Shown in pieces: positions 5,009 through 6,403 of a stretch of 6,403 nt of DNA (position 1 is the stretch's first letter; each line of letters opens with the position of its first letter). The notes beneath the pieces are model-generated. The model made no database searches and was not told the DNA's origin. It saw nothing but the letters and a program-made list of their open reading frames with translations. Where the stretch lies: contig CP070769.1 of NCBI GenBank assembly GCA_020347085.1, positions 1,576,793 to 1,583,195 on the forward strand, read 5' to 3'. This DNA comes from Desulfobacterales bacterium. Lineage in GTDB: Bacteria; Desulfobacterota; Desulfobacteria; Desulfobacterales; C00003060. Made by a program: the position numbers and the translations under genes.

Positions 5009-6403
5009 TTATCGGTCTGGGTCGGCGATGGTGCTGTTCCCGCGCAACATAAACCGTGGGCCCTGGTTGCCATCCGCCGCGTTGCCAACCATCTCAACGA
5101 CCTTGGCGCCGTCTACGATGACGAACGCCGGCCCCTTGGCTCCCTTCACCTTGTTGCGGTTCACCTTCAGAGCGGTGGAGCAATTGACCGCAATGCCGGG
5201 GGCGGCCGTGCCTGACACGATGTTGTCCTCAATGATACCGACAGCTCCTTGGGAAAGGCCGATACCCACGTTGTCCGTGTCATAGACGAAATTACCAACG
5301 AAACGAACGGGCATCTCCGCGGATCCACCCCCGCCAGCGGATATCGCCGGCCCCAGGTCTCCGTTGCCGTACAAGACGTTCTTCACGACGGTCGGGTGCG
5401 TTGGGCGATCCACCCCATGGACACCTTGGGGTTCGCCCACCCCGCACAGGATTCCTCCACCGGGATTGTCGTGGACAATATTACCGATGATCGTGGGCGC
5501 CGCGCCGTGCTTAGCTCCCATCCCTGGTGAGGGCTTTTGGCCGAGCTCCGCATCGCTGTTAAAAAAGATCTCGTTGCCAAGGATGTTCGGCGCAGAAAAA
5601 TGGTTGCACCCAGCGCCCAATCCCAGGTTGCCACGGATAATGTTGTGGTAGATCACCCCCTCGGCCCTGTGCTTTATGTTTGCCCAGCGAAAGTCGCGCC
5701 TTGCAATCTCAAGCTCCTGGTCCGCATATACGACGTGGTTTCCTATGCCCGTGCTCCCATTGTTCCGCACGTAGCAATTTACGATGACCGGGCTGGCACC
5801 GCGCACATTTAGGCCGTGGGCGTGTCCAGGGATGTGGTGGTCCTGCTTTGGGAGATTCTGAATCGTAAAGCCGTCGACGATGGTGTTTCGGCCAAGACCT
5901 GGATTAAAATCAAACATGCCCTGACGCGATGGCTTTGCTTTTGAACCGTCTATGATCGTACGCAGTGTTCGGCGACGAAGTTTCAAGCGTGCGCCATCCA
6001 CGACCACTAGATCATCGCCACGCTCCCCCGAATGTGAGACCAGTTTCACACCGTCCTTCATGACGATCTGTTCAAAGTATGTGCCGGGTTTGACGACCAC
6101 GACATCGCCCCGATTGGCAGCGTCAATAGCACGTTGGATCGTCTCAAAATCATCTGGAACAACCAGACGCCTCCCCTTGTGGAAGGTTGTATCGATGAGC
6201 GGGCGTGCAGCCTCTTCCGCCGCCTTGAGGGCGATATCGATGGCGGCATCAATAGAAGGCGGTTCCACCTCCTCGAGGCTTTGAAGTTTGAGGATCTTTT
6301 CCGGCATCCCACCGATTCTGTCCTGCTTCTCACGCCTAAGGGTCTCAGGACCCTTTCGTTGCTGGGCTTGGCCGGCTACAACCAGAACGGCCACCAGCGC
6401 TAT
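5009..6403 (-). CDS. Secreted right-handed parallel beta-helix protein, N-terminus beyond the window
   Basis: The frame is open to the window edge. Codons before GTG 6394 add Ile-Ala-Leu, giving a hydrophobic run IALVAVLVVAGQA followed by QQ. This looks like a signal-peptide core with cleavage after GQA, its charged start lying outside. Residue numbers below count from GTG 6394. Residues 12-70 form a charged, probably helical linker (IDAAIDIALKAAEEAARPL). Residues 77-121 carry the usual beta-helix cap: VVPDDFETIQRAIDAA, GDVVVVKPGTYFEQI. From about 170 to 450 there are roughly ten coils with N-x-[IV] or GN-[IF]-V patterns, such as TIIGNIVHDNPGGGI, VKNVLYGN, FVGNFVYDTDNVGI and IIEDNIVSGTAAPGI. 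This matches the pectate-lyase-like / NosD-like PbH1 repeat superfamily. Such proteins are polysaccharide lyases, hydrolases or binding proteins. I see no certain catalytic set, so the activity stays open. Gly- and Asn-rich turns are typical. The protein is likely periplasmic or extracellular. Confidence 0.85.
   Translation of the reverse strand: MALVAVLVVAGQAQQRKGPETLRREKQDRIGGMPEKILKLQSLEEVEPPSIDAAIDIALKAAEEAARPLIDTTFHKGRRLVVPDDFETIQRAIDAANRGDVVVVKPGTYFEQIVMKDGVKLVSHSGERGDDLVVVDGARLKLRRRTLRTIIDGSKAKPSRQGMFDFNPGLGRNTIVDGFTIQNLPKQDHHIPGHAHGLNVRGASPVIVNCYVRNNGSTGIGNHVVYADQELEIARRDFRWANIKHRAEGVIYHNIIRGNLGLGAGCNHFSAPNILGNEIFFNSDAELGQKPSPGMGAKHGAAPTIIGNIVHDNPGGGILCGVGEPQGVHGVDRPTHPTVVKNVLYGNGDLGPAISAGGGGSAEMPVRFVGNFVYDTDNVGIGLSQGAVGIIEDNIVSGTAAPGIAVNCSTALKVNRNKVKGAKGPAFVIVDGAKVVEMVGNAADGNQGPRFMLRGNSTIADPDR

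Noticed and set aside
3485..6403. Single operon of beta-helix, hsp20 and glycosyltransferase genes
   Set aside because: Gaps of about 150 and 175 bp, a candidate promoter before hsp20 and an inverted repeat before the glycosyltransferase argue for separate units.

Overview
The window reads as a bacterial chromosome fragment of medium GC content, with ordinary Shine-Dalgarno sites and TGA used as a stop. The gene mix suggests an anaerobic Desulfobacterota-like (deltaproteobacterial) lineage: archaemetzincin, a HEARO-type RNA, a B12-type radical SAM enzyme and a class A small heat shock protein. That placement is inference from gene content; no taxonomic marker gene is present.

Left part, plus strand: The window opens inside an archaemetzincin gene (1-489) whose zinc-protease core is intact but which carries one in-frame TGA at 136-138, where relatives have glycine. 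A 368-bp intergenic stretch follows. It holds a GC-rich, multi-hairpin segment starting right after a GTGA (564-697) that resembles the HEARO / IscB omega-RNA scaffold. No iscB gene follows it, so it appears to be an orphan. Next comes a probable two-gene operon: a 615-aa cobalamin-binding radical SAM protein related to RiPP-maturation enzymes (858-2705, TTG start), and, 9 bp later, a 117-aa cysteine-free, probably helical protein of unknown function (2715-3068).

Middle: A 416-bp stretch between convergent genes (3069-3484) codes for nothing I can support. It contains a striking nested inverted-repeat structure: outer 16-bp arms (15/16 matching) and inner 25-bp arms (24/25 matching). This makes it a MITE-like candidate of about 331 bp.

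Right part, all minus strand: Reading from high to low coordinates there is a secreted right-handed beta-helix protein (5009 to beyond the window edge; its start is missing), a class A Hsp20 (4413-4853, start corrected to the ATG behind a perfect GGAGGT) and a GT2 glycosyltransferase (3485-4237, TTG start). Gaps of about 150 and 175 bp suggest separate transcription units, and a plausible sigma70-type promoter sits ahead of hsp20. I see no clear functional link among these three beyond shared orientation.

The best candidates for something undescribed are the radical SAM plus 117-aa cassette, the orphan omega-RNA-like element, the nested inverted-repeat element, and the TGA-interrupted archaemetzincin.
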